A DNA stretch of 64,000 bases. Source: Nautilus pompilius (lineage: Eukaryota; Mollusca; Cephalopoda; Nautilida; Nautilidae). Positions 12,421 through 24,944 of this stretch are shown here, piece by piece; the first letter of the stretch is position 1, and each line of letters opens with the position of its first letter. The notes under the pieces are model-generated. The model saw only the letters and a list, made by a program, of their open reading frames with translations. It had not been told where the DNA came from and did not search any database. The position numbers were made by a program, and so were the translations under genes. The stretch spans positions 988,001-1,052,000 of the forward strand of contig JACATO010000120.1 in assembly GCA_018389105.1 (NCBI GenBank), written 5' to 3'.

Positions 12421-13199
12421 GTTACCATAAAAACATTGGATGAACTACATAAATTCCATGTTAAGATTATTAATTTCAAACTAGAAAGTGTTAATTTAAA
12501 ATTTTTATTAGTTTATAAAAAGTTGAATGACTTTAATCCTGTTTTAATTTCAATATTATTCTGTGTACAATATTTGTAATAAATATTGACAAGATTTTTA
12601 GAGGTTTTAATACATACTGTACTTAATGCACAGTACTTTTGCTTTGTGAGCAAAGATTATGCATATTTTTCCTTCAGTTTCAGAATAAAGTTATCATAGC
12701 AAACAAGCAAACAAGAAAAAACCAATTATAGAAATATTTACCAAAATTAAATTTGTTAAAATACTGGAATTAATTTCTGGAATTTAAAGATTTTATATTT
12801 TGTTTGTTTCATCTGCATTTTTCACAGTAAGAACATTTAATGAATTTTCATGACAATGTTTAAAATTTGACGTGTCATTTTTCAACATTTGTACAAGTGG
12901 ATATTTTTTAAATGAAAAAACACATTTTTAGTGAAACTTTTCAAGGTAGATCTGTTTTGAAGTAGAATAATGTACAGTCATTTGGAACTAATTAAGTGGT
13001 AATGAAGTGGATTTTCTTAGTTTCAGAGCAGTTTTTAAATAGCAGGACCATTTTTAAAATTATTTTAGTGGAAAAGGAGGGGTGTTATTTAAATAAATGT
13101 TAGCTCATTGAAAGAATACATTTGTATTTTCTGCAATCTAAAAACCACTTGTACAGTCAATAGTCTGGGTCTTAAATTATGCATTAATAATTTATTGCT
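12421..13199. other. AT-rich spacer
   Basis: No domain, repeat end or RNA gene recognised. The sequence is dominated by A and T runs. Confidence 0.55.
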
Positions 13200-13960
13200 T
13201 TATTCAGACTTTTTTCTGTCTATTTTTGAAACATTTAAGCCCTCATGGGGCTTATTAAAAGGCTGCTAATAGCATAATGACATAGTTGTTAGCCTTCTAA
13301 AGGGTGGACTACAACCTGTTGGTAAAAGGTTCAGCTAGCTCTGTTGAATGACCAACAAGTCATAAACTAAACAAATTATTCACTGTGAGTGAAAGCTATT
13401 GGCCATAGAAATAACCTGGTGGCTGGTTGAGTTTGTTCAGTCCCTGCCAATATATCACGTTTTCAACTCTTGCTAATCTCCTTGTTTATGCAGCCAGGGC
13501 CATCTCCAATGAATTGTATCTGAAATGTAATTGTATTGGAACATTATAATCTCAGCCTAGCTGCTTAGAAGACAGAGAATAATACCATTGGGAGTTGGTG
13601 GCTGGAACTTGTTTAAATTTCATCATGTTGTTCCTTTGAGACTGCTGGTAGCTTAGTGACATCCCAATAAATGATGTATGAAGGACCATTAGCTATTCAT
13701 AGTTGCCAGTGGCTAAAAATCAGGTTGGCCTTAAAAAGCCCTTTTGGCTGGATCAATAGCCTAGAATTGTGGGACTGGCATGGCCTGTATTGCAATGCTT
13801 TGCTTGTTTTACAGAGTTCAGGTCAGATAGAGAACCCACAGCTTCCTAATCAGATAATTCACTGGCAAACTTTAACATATGCATTAAAATGTTTATGGTA
13901 CTGAATGGGCTTTAGATGATTAGTTTAGATAATGATCAGCTGGATGCTAGTTTTGCTTTA
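13200..13960. promoter_or_regulatory. Candidate conserved noncoding / enhancer-like patch
   Basis: This stretch differs from its surroundings. It is less AT-rich, has few homopolymer runs and no transposon domain, and has high word complexity. TAAT/ATTA and TGATTA-type homeodomain core words recur (for example 13184-13195, 13370-13380, 13915-13970), with CAATAA-type words and several GGCC/TTGGC blocks between them. The open frame 13671-13904 covers part of it, but the translation shows no family and breaks without splice signals, so I prefer a noncoding reading. Function is inference from composition only. An unrecognised old repeat is the main alternative. Confidence 0.3.
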
Positions 13961-16900
13961 GCTGATTAAAAAAAAATCTGATATAACTTCAATTTTCCAC
14001 TGAAGAAATAAATATTAATAACAATAATAAAAATGACTTCAAGAGAATCAGGAGGTTTTGAATTAGAAATTTCCCAAATATGTTATATATACATATGAAG
14101 CTGATGCAATATTGTTTTTAAAATTTGTTTTCAGATGTCACAATTTTGATATACAATATTTGAATACTGATTTAGTATTTCTTTATCTGTAGTTACTTGT
14201 TTAAATATAAATTACTTTTGTTAATTTGGATGATTTTTCAAGACTGTTGAGTTTTAGATATACCTAAAATATTATTCAACTAAATCTTTTTGGTGTTAGT
14301 TGACATCATTTGCTTTGCATTTTTTTTTGTATCTGTTTAAAAATTCTTGTTTAATTTGTGGTCAAATATAATTGTGTTGATGCAAACTGACTCATCTGTT
14401 GTACATATACAATATTTTTCATCCACTTTTGAAAATAGTTGATTTTTTATCAAGCATTTCATTATTCTTGAAAAAATTCTTTCTTGTTGTTTCATCAGAT
14501 TTGAGTATTTTAAATTTTTTCTTCATATTTTCATAATGGTATTACAAAATTTTTTCTTATAATTTTCACACAGCTATGAAGTATGTAACCATTCAAATTT
14601 CTGATCTTACCAAGACTAGGAAATATTTAATTTTATTTACATTCATTCATTCTGTGGCCATTTGGTGAAATAGATTATATTATATTAATTTATAAATTGA
14701 GTTTCTTGCAAAAGCATTTTTATTGCAATCAAAGAAAAAAGTTTTTTTAAAAAAAGGTCTGAAACAAATATACAGATTTTGTACATTCATGTACTTACAT
14801 GAAGTAAGCAAAGATAAGTAGACAAAATTATTTGTTTTAGATACAGTACTTATTTTTCTTATTAAATTAATATGATTAAGTTTCTTTCCTAAAATTCTAT
14901 ATTAAGCATACTAATGTTAATATGTATCTAATAATTTTACATGTACAGTTTGCATGTGTATATAAGAACACACAAAATATCTATTTTGAAAAAGTTATTT
15001 TTTATTGCTGGAAACTGCAAGAAACCCATAATAAATTGTTTGATTTAAAAGCATTTACCAGAAGTTTCTTTATAGCATTTTCAAACATGTGGAATTTAAA
15101 AGCAGTCAGAGACAGTGATTCAGTCTTAGGAACTATTGTTGGTTTGATGTTTTTAAAAAAGAGGACACTCAGACAGTAGTCATGGGCTACAATAAGGATC
15201 TCCAGGAGTGAGGCTCACCAGAGTAACTGGTTTGAGCAACCAAGACAAATCCCAGCTATGATCCCCATGGTGATACATTGCCAATTTTAACCATTGTTTT
15301 TATTGAAACTTTGAGTCGGAATTTGAAATTTTTATTAAGAAGAAAAATATATATAGAATTTATTTTTTATTAATATTACATAAAATTATACATTTTAACC
15401 ATTTCCTTTCACTTCATACATAAGTTATGATTATCAGTTCTTAAGTGAAAATTTAAGCATTCTCTACTCTCACTGAATAGCTTCCCTTGCATAGTAAATT
15501 ATACTCAGAATTTAAATTATAAACTAATAAAATTTTGCAAGTTAGATGTGCCCAACTACTAAAGATAAAGAAATTGGTATTAAGAAAATACAATTGAATG
15601 ATTTCACAAACAAAAATTTCCAGTTATCTAAATGAATGGAAGAACGATCAAGGTCCATTGAATCAAATTCATAAAGATGAAAATGTAAATTTATATTTTT
15701 GTTTTATAGTTATCTTACAAAAAATAAATTCAGTTATGTCTTAAACTTAAACTGAAAACTTCCATGGTACATCCCATAGTTATAAACATTAAATGCTAAC
15801 TGCTAAGACTTTTGTTGTTTTTTTTTTTACACTTGAAAACCAGAGTGAACTTTAGGAATAATTTAGGGGAGATTTTTTAAAAATAATTAAAACAAAAAAG
15901 ATGAATATGATTACAAACAATTGCATTTTACTTAATCCTTTGATATTGTTGGATTTTTTCACTTTTATTAAAGAAATGCTGGTAAAGAATTTTCAATTAT
16001 TTTTTAAAATCTCTGATAGTAGAATCTAGTTCATTTGTAATTATCATTTCATAGTTTTACATTAATTCTATAGATTTTTGTCAACTTGCTGATAATTCTA
16101 AATTTGTAGTTATTTAAATCTGAGATTACAATCATACCATTCATTTTTAAAAGTTTTTATCAATAATATGCATACTAGTACTAGTTTGTCAAAAATAAAA
16201 ATTCAAATTTTGCAATAAATAACACACTAAAAGATTAATTTTGACTAAAAATAAGTACATCATATACACAAATTTTATTATTTTATTGTTTATTTTATTT
16301 AATTAAGAAAAAATTCTAAGTAATTTGAAAAATTCAGTGCACAGATGTAGATTAATTCTATTTTAAATAATTGTTTTAAAGGCATACTATATATTGTAGC
16401 TTTATGTTATTACAAATACTAAAAATATACATATTCAAGGTTATTATTAGGCACTATTAGTTTGTGTCCTGACAAAGAATACAATTGTGATAGCTACTTT
16501 TATAATTCTGATTCCATGTTTTATATACTGTTAGGTTTGTAAACATATGCTTTAGTTTGCTAGTTGAATGAGTGATTGGCCATCATCATAATTTATAGTT
16601 TACATAGAATTTCAAAATAAAAATGAAAACAGCTCCAGTATAAATAGGTAGGTTTGGGTTAGTCATTTTTATGAAAAATGATTTTAAAATTACATAACTC
16701 TGGTAAACATATAGTGAATATGAAATCATACATTTATTATGTACACATACTAATGATACTATGTTTTGCATTTTTATTTTTTTATTTTATATTACTTTGA
16801 CATGTTTTTTCATCAGTTAAAGCAGTATAACTTTATTTTAAAGTTTTGGTACTTCATTTTCTGTTTTCATTTGAGTTGAAATGAATCAATTGTCTTAATT

Positions 16901-17499
16901 TTGAGTTGAATGAAGACTTAAAAAGATAATGTGGAAATTTTTCATTTTTTATATCTGCAAAATTATGTCTTAGTTTTTTAAATGCACTTTGTGATTTGTA
17001 TATATGAGTAAGAATTTGTCATGTTTGGCAAAAATGCATTAATGCTCAAATCCTTGATTTTTTTTACTATAAGATAAGCATTTTTTATGAATTATAGATG
17101 CTCAATCGGCATTATATATATGTATGAAAGTACATATGCATTAGCCTACATCTGTGTATTTTTTGTTTGAACTTGACATTCATTATGAAAAATTATGTGA
17201 TATACTTGCTATCTAAGAATAGATACAAAGTTTTTGTGTGTGTGTGTGAAATGGAAAGTCTTATTTTTAGATTATTTTGGGTATAATGCTTACTTAGTCT
17301 TAATATTGCAAATAAAGCTAGAGAAAAAACAAGAGTTGCAGATTCTTCTAGATCTTCTCTTTAAAGTTATCATCGTAATTAAAATTTTTCATACAAGTTA
17401 TAGCTTTTTTGGATTTACCTGAGCTTATTGTTTATGCTAATTTGAATGCATCTTTTTAAAGCAAAAATAATTATTACCTAATTCATGATCTTACTAATT
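13961..17499. other. AT-rich sequence, no gene identified
   Basis: Long AT-rich spacer. A short patch at 15175-15290 is more balanced in composition and could be a SINE or MITE remnant, but no ends or tRNA-like boxes are visible. The frames at 14922-15179, 16586-16771 and 17234-17422 look like AT-rich noise; the last starts inside a (TG)n tract. Confidence 0.5.
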
Positions 17500-17900
17500 T
17501 TGTTGGTACAGAAAGAGAAAATCTTTGACTCTTCTACTGATGTCCAATTATTTTGAAGTATTTTCAAAACCATTCACTAACCTTTCTGGTGACTTTGGTA
17601 AATTATCAGACTACAGGTGGTAGTCATTTGTCTGTGCTAGCAAAGTTACATAACTTTTTAGTCTATGTTAAATTTGTTTTCCCACTAAGGTCCATAATAT
17701 TTGTTTCATAATTGAGAAGCAAGCAGCTGGCAGGCAGATGGCTTAACAATGGACTCTGAGATTTTTTCTTTTTTTTTAATTGGCAGTTTAAGAAGATTGT
17801 ACTGCAGTCAGATATCAGACTCTTAATCTTTGGCACTAGATTCTTATCTGTTTTTAAATCAACACCTGTTAGTGATCACTAAAAGTGATGGATATGGATA
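17500..17900. promoter_or_regulatory. Candidate conserved noncoding patch
   Basis: Higher complexity than its flanks, with E-box-like words (CAGCTGG at about 17725, CAGATGG at about 17735, CACCTG at about 17864), homeodomain-like cores (TAATTG/TTAATC) and no coding frame or repeat signature. Regulatory role is inference; an unknown old repeat is possible. Confidence 0.25.
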
Positions 17901-18142
17901 TGTACTTACTGCATGGAGAGTCCCATAGTTTTAATTTGCTTTAAATCTTTCTTTTCTTAAAATCTGTAATAGCAAAAAAATGTTGCACATTTTTCTTAAA
18001 AATTTTTTTTAAATCTAAATTTATAATATTAGCTATATATTAATGCACATTTTTTATCAAATTTAAAACAATTAAAAAGTCAGCTGGCAAGGAAAATAAA
18101 AATTTTTATGAGGTAGGTGCTTCATATGTGTGCACAACCATG

Positions 18143-18481
18143 CAGCCATGGCCAAAAGTTTTGCATCACCCTAGGAATAACAATAACAAAATCTATGTTC
18201 AAATCATACTCATGGCTTGACACTGTACTAATTTCTAAAATGCCTGCTTTTTTTAAATATTTCTAATCAAATTACACCTGACATAATTTATGATGTCTTT
18301 TCAGAAATCATATATTTGGATGTCTGATTTCAAATTGTCTCATTAAAAAATCATCTGCTATTATCCATTAAGTATGTAGAAAACTACAAATTATGCATTT
18401 CAGTATTCAGCAGGTTTAATTCAAAATTGTCAAGCATAATTAGAAAATTTTAGAGTGACGCAAAACTTTTGGCCATGGCTG
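18143..18481. mobile_element. Tc1/mariner-type MITE, 339 bp
   Basis: The left terminus CAGCCATGGCCAAAAGTTTT (18143-18162) is repeated inverted at the right end (18462-18481). The match continues inward as TTGC(A/G)TCAC for nearly 30 bp in total with one or two differences. A TA follows the right end (18482-18483), as expected for the TA target of Tc1/mariner; the left flank is TG, which can be a mutated TA. CAGCCATGGCCAAAAGTTTTG is a terminus I know from Tc1-like elements of several animals. The 280-bp interior has no transposase frame, so this is a nonautonomous, internally deleted derivative that needs a transposase from elsewhere. The near-perfect termini suggest it is younger than the coding remnants in this window. 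Confidence 0.87.
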
Positions 18482-18900
18482 TATATACACAGTATCAGTT
18501 GTCTTATTGTTTGATCACGATTAGACTTTACTATCCTGTCTAACCATTTTTTTCCTCTTTTTGTCACTAAGTGTTCTCACAGTGTACATTTACCTTCTGC
18601 CATTGCTGATGAACTGAAATGACAGGTTTTGGAGAAGCCTACCAATGAAACACTCTTGACTACTACGGCACTTGCTAGATGTGCACTCACTATCATGCCT
18701 TTTTCAAATGCTTAATGCTTTGACCTATCTCTATATCTGTTAGACTAACTGTAAATGTGCTTGTCATATATATATATATATATAGTGTTGCAGGGATCCC
18801 CTATAACATTATGTAGTCAACCTAATTTGCATCTATAGCTTAGATCAGGCCAAGTTTGAAATGGTATGCAGGTCCCAAAAAGTGGCCAGCCTCTGTGTGA

Positions 18901-18929
18901 CACACACACACACACATATATATATATAG
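18901..18929. repeat. Compound (CA)n(TA)n microsatellite
   Basis: About eight CA units run straight into about seven TA units. Confidence 0.95.
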
Positions 18930-19577
18930 GATTTGAACAACAACAACAAAATGAAAATAAATATCTACTGATATTGTGTACACTATAAATTAGGTTTTTT
19001 AAAACTATGAATTAAAAAATATTATAAAACTAAAGAAAAACAAACTCCACTGCAATAAATAGATATTCTAATTAATGAAGTAAATTTTCTAATAAACTTT
19101 ATGGTTAGATAGATAGTTTTAAATATATTAAATATATTATCAATATATGCTCCAAAAATTTTAAAAGAAAGAATCTTTATGATAATATTTTAAAAAACAA
19201 AACTATAAAATTGTATCATTTTTTTCTGCTTTAACACTTTAGGTGTAACTGGTCGCTTTTGATTAAAGAAGAAAATATGGATGCACTAGTGTGTCTCACT
19301 AAAGATTTCTTTCATGATAAAATAACAATGATAAGAGAGCATTATTCTTTAATGATCAACAGAATAAATACCAAAAATTGGCTAGTAAGTAAATTTTAAA
19401 AAAGAGAAACGAAAAACAGTTATGGTCTTGTAATGCAAAACAACATTTACTCCTCTTTATATTTTAAATTTTTTAGACTAATAAGGTGGCCATATAGATT
19501 ATATCAGTGCTAAAGTTTAACACATTTTTGTAGTTACATGAATGTATAATTGCAGATAACACAGTAGCATATACATA

Positions 19578-19579
<2 letters not shown>

Positions 19580-19629
<50 letters not shown>
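19580..19629. repeat. (TTA)n microsatellite
   Basis: About 50 bp of uninterrupted TTA trinucleotide repeat. Confidence 0.95.
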
Positions 19630-21627
19630 AAAGCCTATAAGTAAAAAATATCACTTTTGATTGTATGGCTACATGTTGAATTAATCCCAAGAAAGAAAAG
19701 TGTAATCTTTGTATAATAAAGGGCTGTCTACATATAAAATAGCAACTAAAAATCTAATGAAAATCAGACTTTCTATCAAAACAGAAATTAATCTCATTTA
19801 TGTTAGTCCAAGGATAGGCTGTGGTCAAAGTTACTACCACTAAATATGAATAAACTATATTCATCATACATTGTGTTAAAAACAATAATAACATTGCTGA
19901 AATTCAGAATGAACAATACAAGTTTATTTTGTGGCAGATTAATTGTATAAATGTGAAATTTTATGATTGTTTTCAATATTTTCTGAAAGATTTTAGAGCA
20001 TACAATTATTTGTTGGTGTTCTTTGCTGGGTCTCAGATATGTAAGTGGTCTCAAATAAGCATATTTTAAAGAAATTTCTTTAGATCAGCATATTTTACAG
20101 ATCCTTATCATAATGATTTGAACATAGTAGATTCTGCACATTACATTGTATGTGCAATAATTGTTCAAAAAGTGATTTTTAGTATTTGATAGTTCTTTTG
20201 CATTTTGTAGAGCTTTGAGGCATGGAATCGATCAGATCATCAAGGTGACCTAGTCCTTGGTTTTCCTCAAAGTTTGCAGGTTTTCCTTTAATTCTTGCTG
20301 TGAGGTTAGTCTTGATGGTTTATTTGTTTATAAAGATGGTGCTTACTTAGGGGGATTCATATCTGGGGAAATATGGAAGCAGCTCAATTTTTCTTCAGGA
20401 TATGGTGATTATAGTTGAGGATCCTTTAATAAAATAAAGGTGGAAAGACATTTTAAAGGATGGACATATTACTGGCAAAATTTAGTTTATTTAAACCCAC
20501 TCTTACCAAATTCACCTTCCTATATTATCTGCTTTGCTTAACAGTTGGGTGTAAATGTACTGAGTCAGAGTGTCACTAATCTTTTTTTTAGACTCACATG
20601 CATTTAGAGGTTATGAATTGGTGAAAGTTTATTTGTCTATGAAGATTATGGACTACCGATAAAGAATGACATCTATTCACATGTCATCAATAGTTTCCAT
20701 CAAACAACCTGTTTAGTATATGGACCTCCATGCAGGAGTTATTGCACAGTACACTGACTTAATTTTGTTTATGTTATAACATCTGAAAAGGATTGTTGGC
20801 AGTCACTGAATATGGCAGAACTGCCTATCTGTATGTGCAGTGATAGTGGAAAATGACCAAGTCTACAGTGGTTACACTATCTTTTATAAATAAAGTAATT
20901 ATTTAATGCCCAACTGGCAAAAGATTGGTGGTAATTTGTGTAAATGAAGAAATGTCTTGGCTAGCATGTTTTTTCTTGGCTTTACACTTTTTAGGAAAAG
21001 AGTCTGCCTATCTCAGTGGTTCATTTTGAACTGATATCAATGGCTAGATGTGTAAATCATGGATAAGAACTAGTTTGTTTTCAAAAATTATGGCAGGGTC
21101 AGTAGCTCCTTTACTAGATTTCATTTGTGAAACTATTTTGATTGAGATTTGTTTTGTAGCAATATCTTTTTGAAATTATGAAGCAATTTTCCTCATAGTT
21201 GTTTCATTAATTTAAACAGATCAGATTGATGCACCTCATTGTAACTTTTTTTTTATCTTGGTTTAATCTTTTATGAAGAAAATTATTGAAGTGTAATTCC
21301 AGTCACTGTTAAACTTAGTTATAGTTTCACCATTATACTAATAATTAGAATTTTTTGCTGTTTGAAATTGTTAAGTTAGGCTTTAATCTGTTAAGGATAC
21401 TGTGACTAAGCAACCAACTTAATTGTCAGTAAACTTCCATAAAAACTAACAAATCAGTATTTATTCTATTCATCTTATAACTAGATGGCACCATTTCTAG
21501 AAGAATTATAACACCATCTTCCAACACTGTTATTAAGAGTAAATCAACTAAAGTGCAGTAAAAAATAAATAGTATTAATTTTGTAGTTAGAAGTGCTAGC
21601 CAGGTTTCATGGTACATGATAGGCAAC

Positions 21628-21706
21628 AACACCCTTTATCAGATAACAATGGCACTAAGCTCCCTTGCCAGGGTTTTCTTCATTATAGAGATTGGTATAT
21701 GACACA
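21628..21706 (+). mobile_element. SINE tail fragment, same family as the copies at 22.1 and 23.5 kb
   Basis: The segment 'cttgccagggttttcttcat' followed by a TAGAGATT block matches the 3' part of the 23.5-kb copy ('ccttacaaggattttcttca' then TAAAGAGATT). The upstream CAGATAACAATGGCACTAAGC also aligns with CAAATAACTGTGACACTACAC. The tRNA-like head is missing, so this is a 5'-truncated or eroded copy. Confidence 0.6.
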
Positions 21707-22075
21707 ACAACAAACCTAATTCTCTGAAACAAAAACTAAAATAATTTTAGTTTTGATTTGAGACAATGTACTTTGTTCTAAACTAACAACATAAAAAATT
21801 CAGGAAAAACACTTTAACTTTAGCTTGCTTACATTTTTAAAAAAATCTGTATAGTTGGCATATTGTAAGTTTATAATAAATTGCACGTGACATTGGCTGC
21901 TACAGTTTATGTATACTTGTGGAATAGAATAAGTTTGATCATTATTTCCTAATTAGCAAATATCTTGTTATACTGGATTAGGAGTATCTTAAAATAAAAA
22001 AATACTGAAAAATCTTTAATGATGCAAACAGAACTTTTGAAGGTAATTTCTTTTTTATTTACCAGTTTCTAAAAG

Positions 22076-22372
22076 AGAGCCTACAGCAAAGGAAGCATAC
22101 TGCCCCGGTTATTTGCTAGAGAGTGTTATCTTGGATGATGAGGGTCCAGCACTATTGACTTCAGCAGGGAAATCCTTACTAGAACTTTCTATTTTTAGAT
22201 TTAGGAGGAAACCAGAGAGCCTGGAGGAAACCCACATGATCAGCTAGTGAAGAAGAGCAAGAAGAAACCATGCCAGGGGATGTATGCTAAACTGAGCTGG
22301 CCTGACTAGGAATCAAACTCTTGCCCTCAACTTTGGCAGTCCAGTAGACTAACCACTAGGCTACCAGTCATC
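22076..22372 (-). mobile_element. tRNA-derived SINE, minus strand
   Basis: Read on the minus strand, the head 'ggtagcctagtggttagtct' (22343-22362) has the form of a tRNA A box (TRGC..AGTGG), and 'gagtttgattcctagtc' (about 22300-22320) fits a B box (GGTTCGANTCC). This is the internal RNA polymerase III promoter. The body carries 'gggtttcctccaggctctct', a motif I know from the body of many animal SINEs, then TAGTAAGGATTTC and ACTCTCTAGCAAATAAC, both shared with the copy at 23.5 kb. The length, near 300 bp, is normal for a SINE. No clear target duplication is seen. The element has no protein and would depend on a partner LINE. Confidence 0.75.
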
Positions 22373-23458
22373 AGAAACTATATATATATATGAGTAGCTA
22401 ACTAAATTTTGTTTTACTATTTAAAAAGCAGCATTGATTTTTTTATTGTTTAAGTATATATTTTTTTTACTAAATTTTATATCATCTTATTGTTCCATTA
22501 AAAAAAGAATATTTGCATGCTAATCTTTTGCATTCTAGAATCATTCTATCTAACTTATAAATATATTGTAACTGAACTTGAAAAAATTATTCTAAAACTA
22601 AAACAATTCCACTAGCAAAGGTATCTTCAGGAAAATATATTTAACATTTTGAATAATTTTGTAATTGTTGTTGAATTTTCTAATTGTATTTATTAATAAA
22701 TGATTTTGATACACATTGGTTACATATGCAAAATAAAAGTGGCTACCAGATAAAGGATTGTACTATCAATATTCAAAGTACTATTAAGTTTTAGTGAGAA
22801 TTATTTTATATGACAGAAGAGAGGAATGCATGACGTAAAGTTAAGCCACTAATTTGCAGTCTTTTGATGAGAAACTTTTGAAATGAATCTAACCTGTTTA
22901 ATACTGAACCTGTCAGCAAAGTCATTTTGAAAAAGCTAAATACTAGGAACATCAAACACAAATTTTTACATGCTGTTATCCTCTGCAATAATTCAGAACA
23001 ATTAACTAATTTGTTTTAATATAGAGGAAAATATCTGTTGCTAAGTATGGTAATTAAGTACACTGGTTAAATTTAGGTAGTTTTGGTAACAACTTTTAAA
23101 CTTTTAATTTTGTAAAAAAAAATTTTTTAAATGTTTCAAAAGCTGGTACATTTTTACTAGATATTTTCTTTGTCATCATTGCGTTCTTACGGGATCATTA
23201 TCAGTTTGCTCTCTGATATGACTATGTTACCTTTCTGGCAATATTTTTCCTTAACATTCTATGATATTTTAAGTATTTCCCAAAGAAGCATAGGCAAACT
23301 ACAGGCATAAATTTTAATTTCGTTGTTTTTTTTAATTTTAGGTTAAGTATACATTTTCACCATGTTTCTTTATTGTATTTTAATTATTCTATACCAGTTA
23401 ATGATTCTAACTTTTTATCTAACATTTTACAAAAAAATAAATCAAATTAGAAAAAAAT
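22373..23458. other. AT-rich spacer between SINE copies
   Basis: No gene, repeat end or domain recognised. A short (TA)n stretch lies at about 22380-22392. Confidence 0.55.
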
Positions 23459-23760
23459 GAGAGCAGTTGGTGTAGTTTGCGATCATTTTCAGTAGATAGA
23501 CTACTGGACTGCTAAGCTTTGGGGCCCTAGCTTGCCCCAGTTCAATCCCTGGTTGGATCATCTTGATATTCTTCTTGCTTTTCTTTACCAACCATTTATT
23601 TGGGTTTTCTCCAGATAATTCAGGTTCCCTTCTACATGAAATAATGAAGAGGTTTAGTAGGGATTTCTCTTGCAAAGGATAAGCAATACTCTCTAGCAAA
23701 TAACTGTGACACTACACTTCCTTACAAGGATTTTCTTCAGTGTAAAGAGATTAACAATAT
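23459..23760 (+). mobile_element. tRNA-derived SINE, plus strand
   Basis: The head with TCAGTAGATAGACTACTGGACTGC (23488-23511) aligns with TAGTGGTTAGTCTACTGGACTGC of the 22.1-kb copy, and CCAGTTCAATCCCTGG (about 23538-23553) is a good B-box-like word. Shared body blocks follow in the same order: TTCTTCTTGCTTTTCTT, GGGTTTTCTCCAG, TAGTAGGGATTTC and CTCTCTAGCAAATAAC. The copy ends in 'ggattttcttcagtgtaaag', which also occurs in the fragment at 21.6 kb. The three copies define one local family. The minus-strand open frame 23442-23699 is only this SINE read in antisense and is not a gene. Confidence 0.75.
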
Positions 23761-24349
23761 TAAACTATATTTGTACAAAAAAATTTTTTTTTTTTAAATT
23801 TCAAAATCTCAAAATCTCCTTTTTTGTTAAGTTTATGACTAATTTTTAAAAAAGTGATGACAATCAGCTATTTTAATCTGATTTACAACTATAGAATAAC
23901 TCTCCTTTAATGCATGTACATTATAATAATAACTGGGATATTTCCTTTGTGCAAAATTTTATTGCTGCTAATATCTTATTGAAATTGAAAATGTTTTATT
24001 TAGAATTTGTGTGGCTTTAATCCTTTAAAAAGCAAAGATATTTTTAAAACTAGTTACCAGCAAATGTAAGGGTATCAGATATTATAATTACTGTTACTAA
24101 GAAGGAGATTGCTAGAAGTTTTGAGTCTGTATGCATCACTGAAAAAAAAAAGATCATTCCATTTTAAATTACTTTTATTATATTGATGTATTTTGAAAAT
24201 TACTTTTTTAAAAATTTATACTGATATTTACCATTGAATTTTGATATTATTTTTAATGCATTATTATCCAATTTTGTTTGTTGAATTTTTTAAAGGATTG
24301 TGTATTGAATCTGCAAACTATTTATTTTCATGAGATTAATTTACAAAAA

Positions 24350-24720
24350 TCACAAGCTGTCTAAGAGGTTGTCGATTTACTGCTCACAATGTTCTCTTAT
24401 TAGAGATGTTGGCCGTGTATAGTCTCTGACCTCATGTTTCTAAACAGAAAATAGCCTCCTATTATGATATCTGGAGGAAAGAGAGAGAGAAATCAATATG
24501 TGGTATCCATCATGACTGCTGTAGAGCTCTTTGCTAAAATCATGCTCCTTTTTATGATCCATTACTGATTAAAATGTCAAGCTGCAACCAATCTCTTTGG
24601 AGAAAGCATGTAGAATGTATTGCTTTGGTATAAACTGTTCGTTGGTACTCAAAGGAATCTGTAATCTTGTAAAAAGCTTAGTGTTTTAGAGGCTATTTAT
24701 GATAACAGGGTCCAAGCCCT
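24350..24720. promoter_or_regulatory. Candidate conserved noncoding patch
   Basis: Balanced composition with scattered CpG (GTCGATTT, GGCCGTG, TTCGTTGG), homeodomain-like words (TGATTAAAA at about 24566) and no open frame of note. It stands out from the flanks in the same way as the patch at 13.2-14.0 kb. A regulatory role is inference. Confidence 0.28.
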
Positions 24721-24905
24721 AAATTATATATATGTGGGGATCTCCTAAACAGTAAGTTTAGCTTTTATTTTGCACAATAGTTTTGGTAGAATAAAGAAGA
24801 AGAATTCTTTGACATTTTTGCCACGTAAACTGGCAAGATTTTTTTAGTTGTTACAGTTTTCCAAATATTCTTAAAACTGCCTCACACCTACATTAAAAAA
24901 ACACA

Positions 24906-24908
<3 letters not shown>

Positions 24909-24942
<34 letters not shown>
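24909..24942. repeat. (CA)n microsatellite
   Basis: About 17 CA units. Confidence 0.95.

Positions 24943-24944
<2 letters not shown>

Larger units (their letters stand above)
18484..21627. other. Spacer with microsatellites and one unresolved patch
   Basis: Holds (TA)n at about 18767-18784, (CA)n/(TA)n at 18901-18929 and a (TTA)n tract at 19580-19629. Between about 20190 and 21150 the composition is less AT-biased and reads like old coding or transposon DNA. A minus-strand snippet 'DLIDSMPQSS' near 20215-20250 recalls a Tc1 C-terminus but is too short to call. No gene identified. Confidence 0.5.

Noticed and set aside
14922-15179. 85-codon plus-strand frame
   Set aside because: No domain recognised, composition like the flanks; stop-free by chance in AT-rich DNA.
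17234-17422. 62-codon plus-strand frame starting MCVCVK
   Set aside because: The start lies in a (TG)n tract and the remainder is AT-rich noise.
19580-19629. Trinucleotide array considered as the start of a CRISPR-like or satellite array
   Set aside because: It is a simple microsatellite. No spaced direct repeats of CRISPR type occur anywhere in the window.
22300-22372. Possible genuine tRNA gene
   Set aside because: A- and B-box-like words are present, but the cloverleaf arms do not pair and the sequence continues into a shared SINE body.
23442-23699. 85-codon minus-strand frame
   Set aside because: It is the antisense of the tRNA-derived SINE at 23459-23760.
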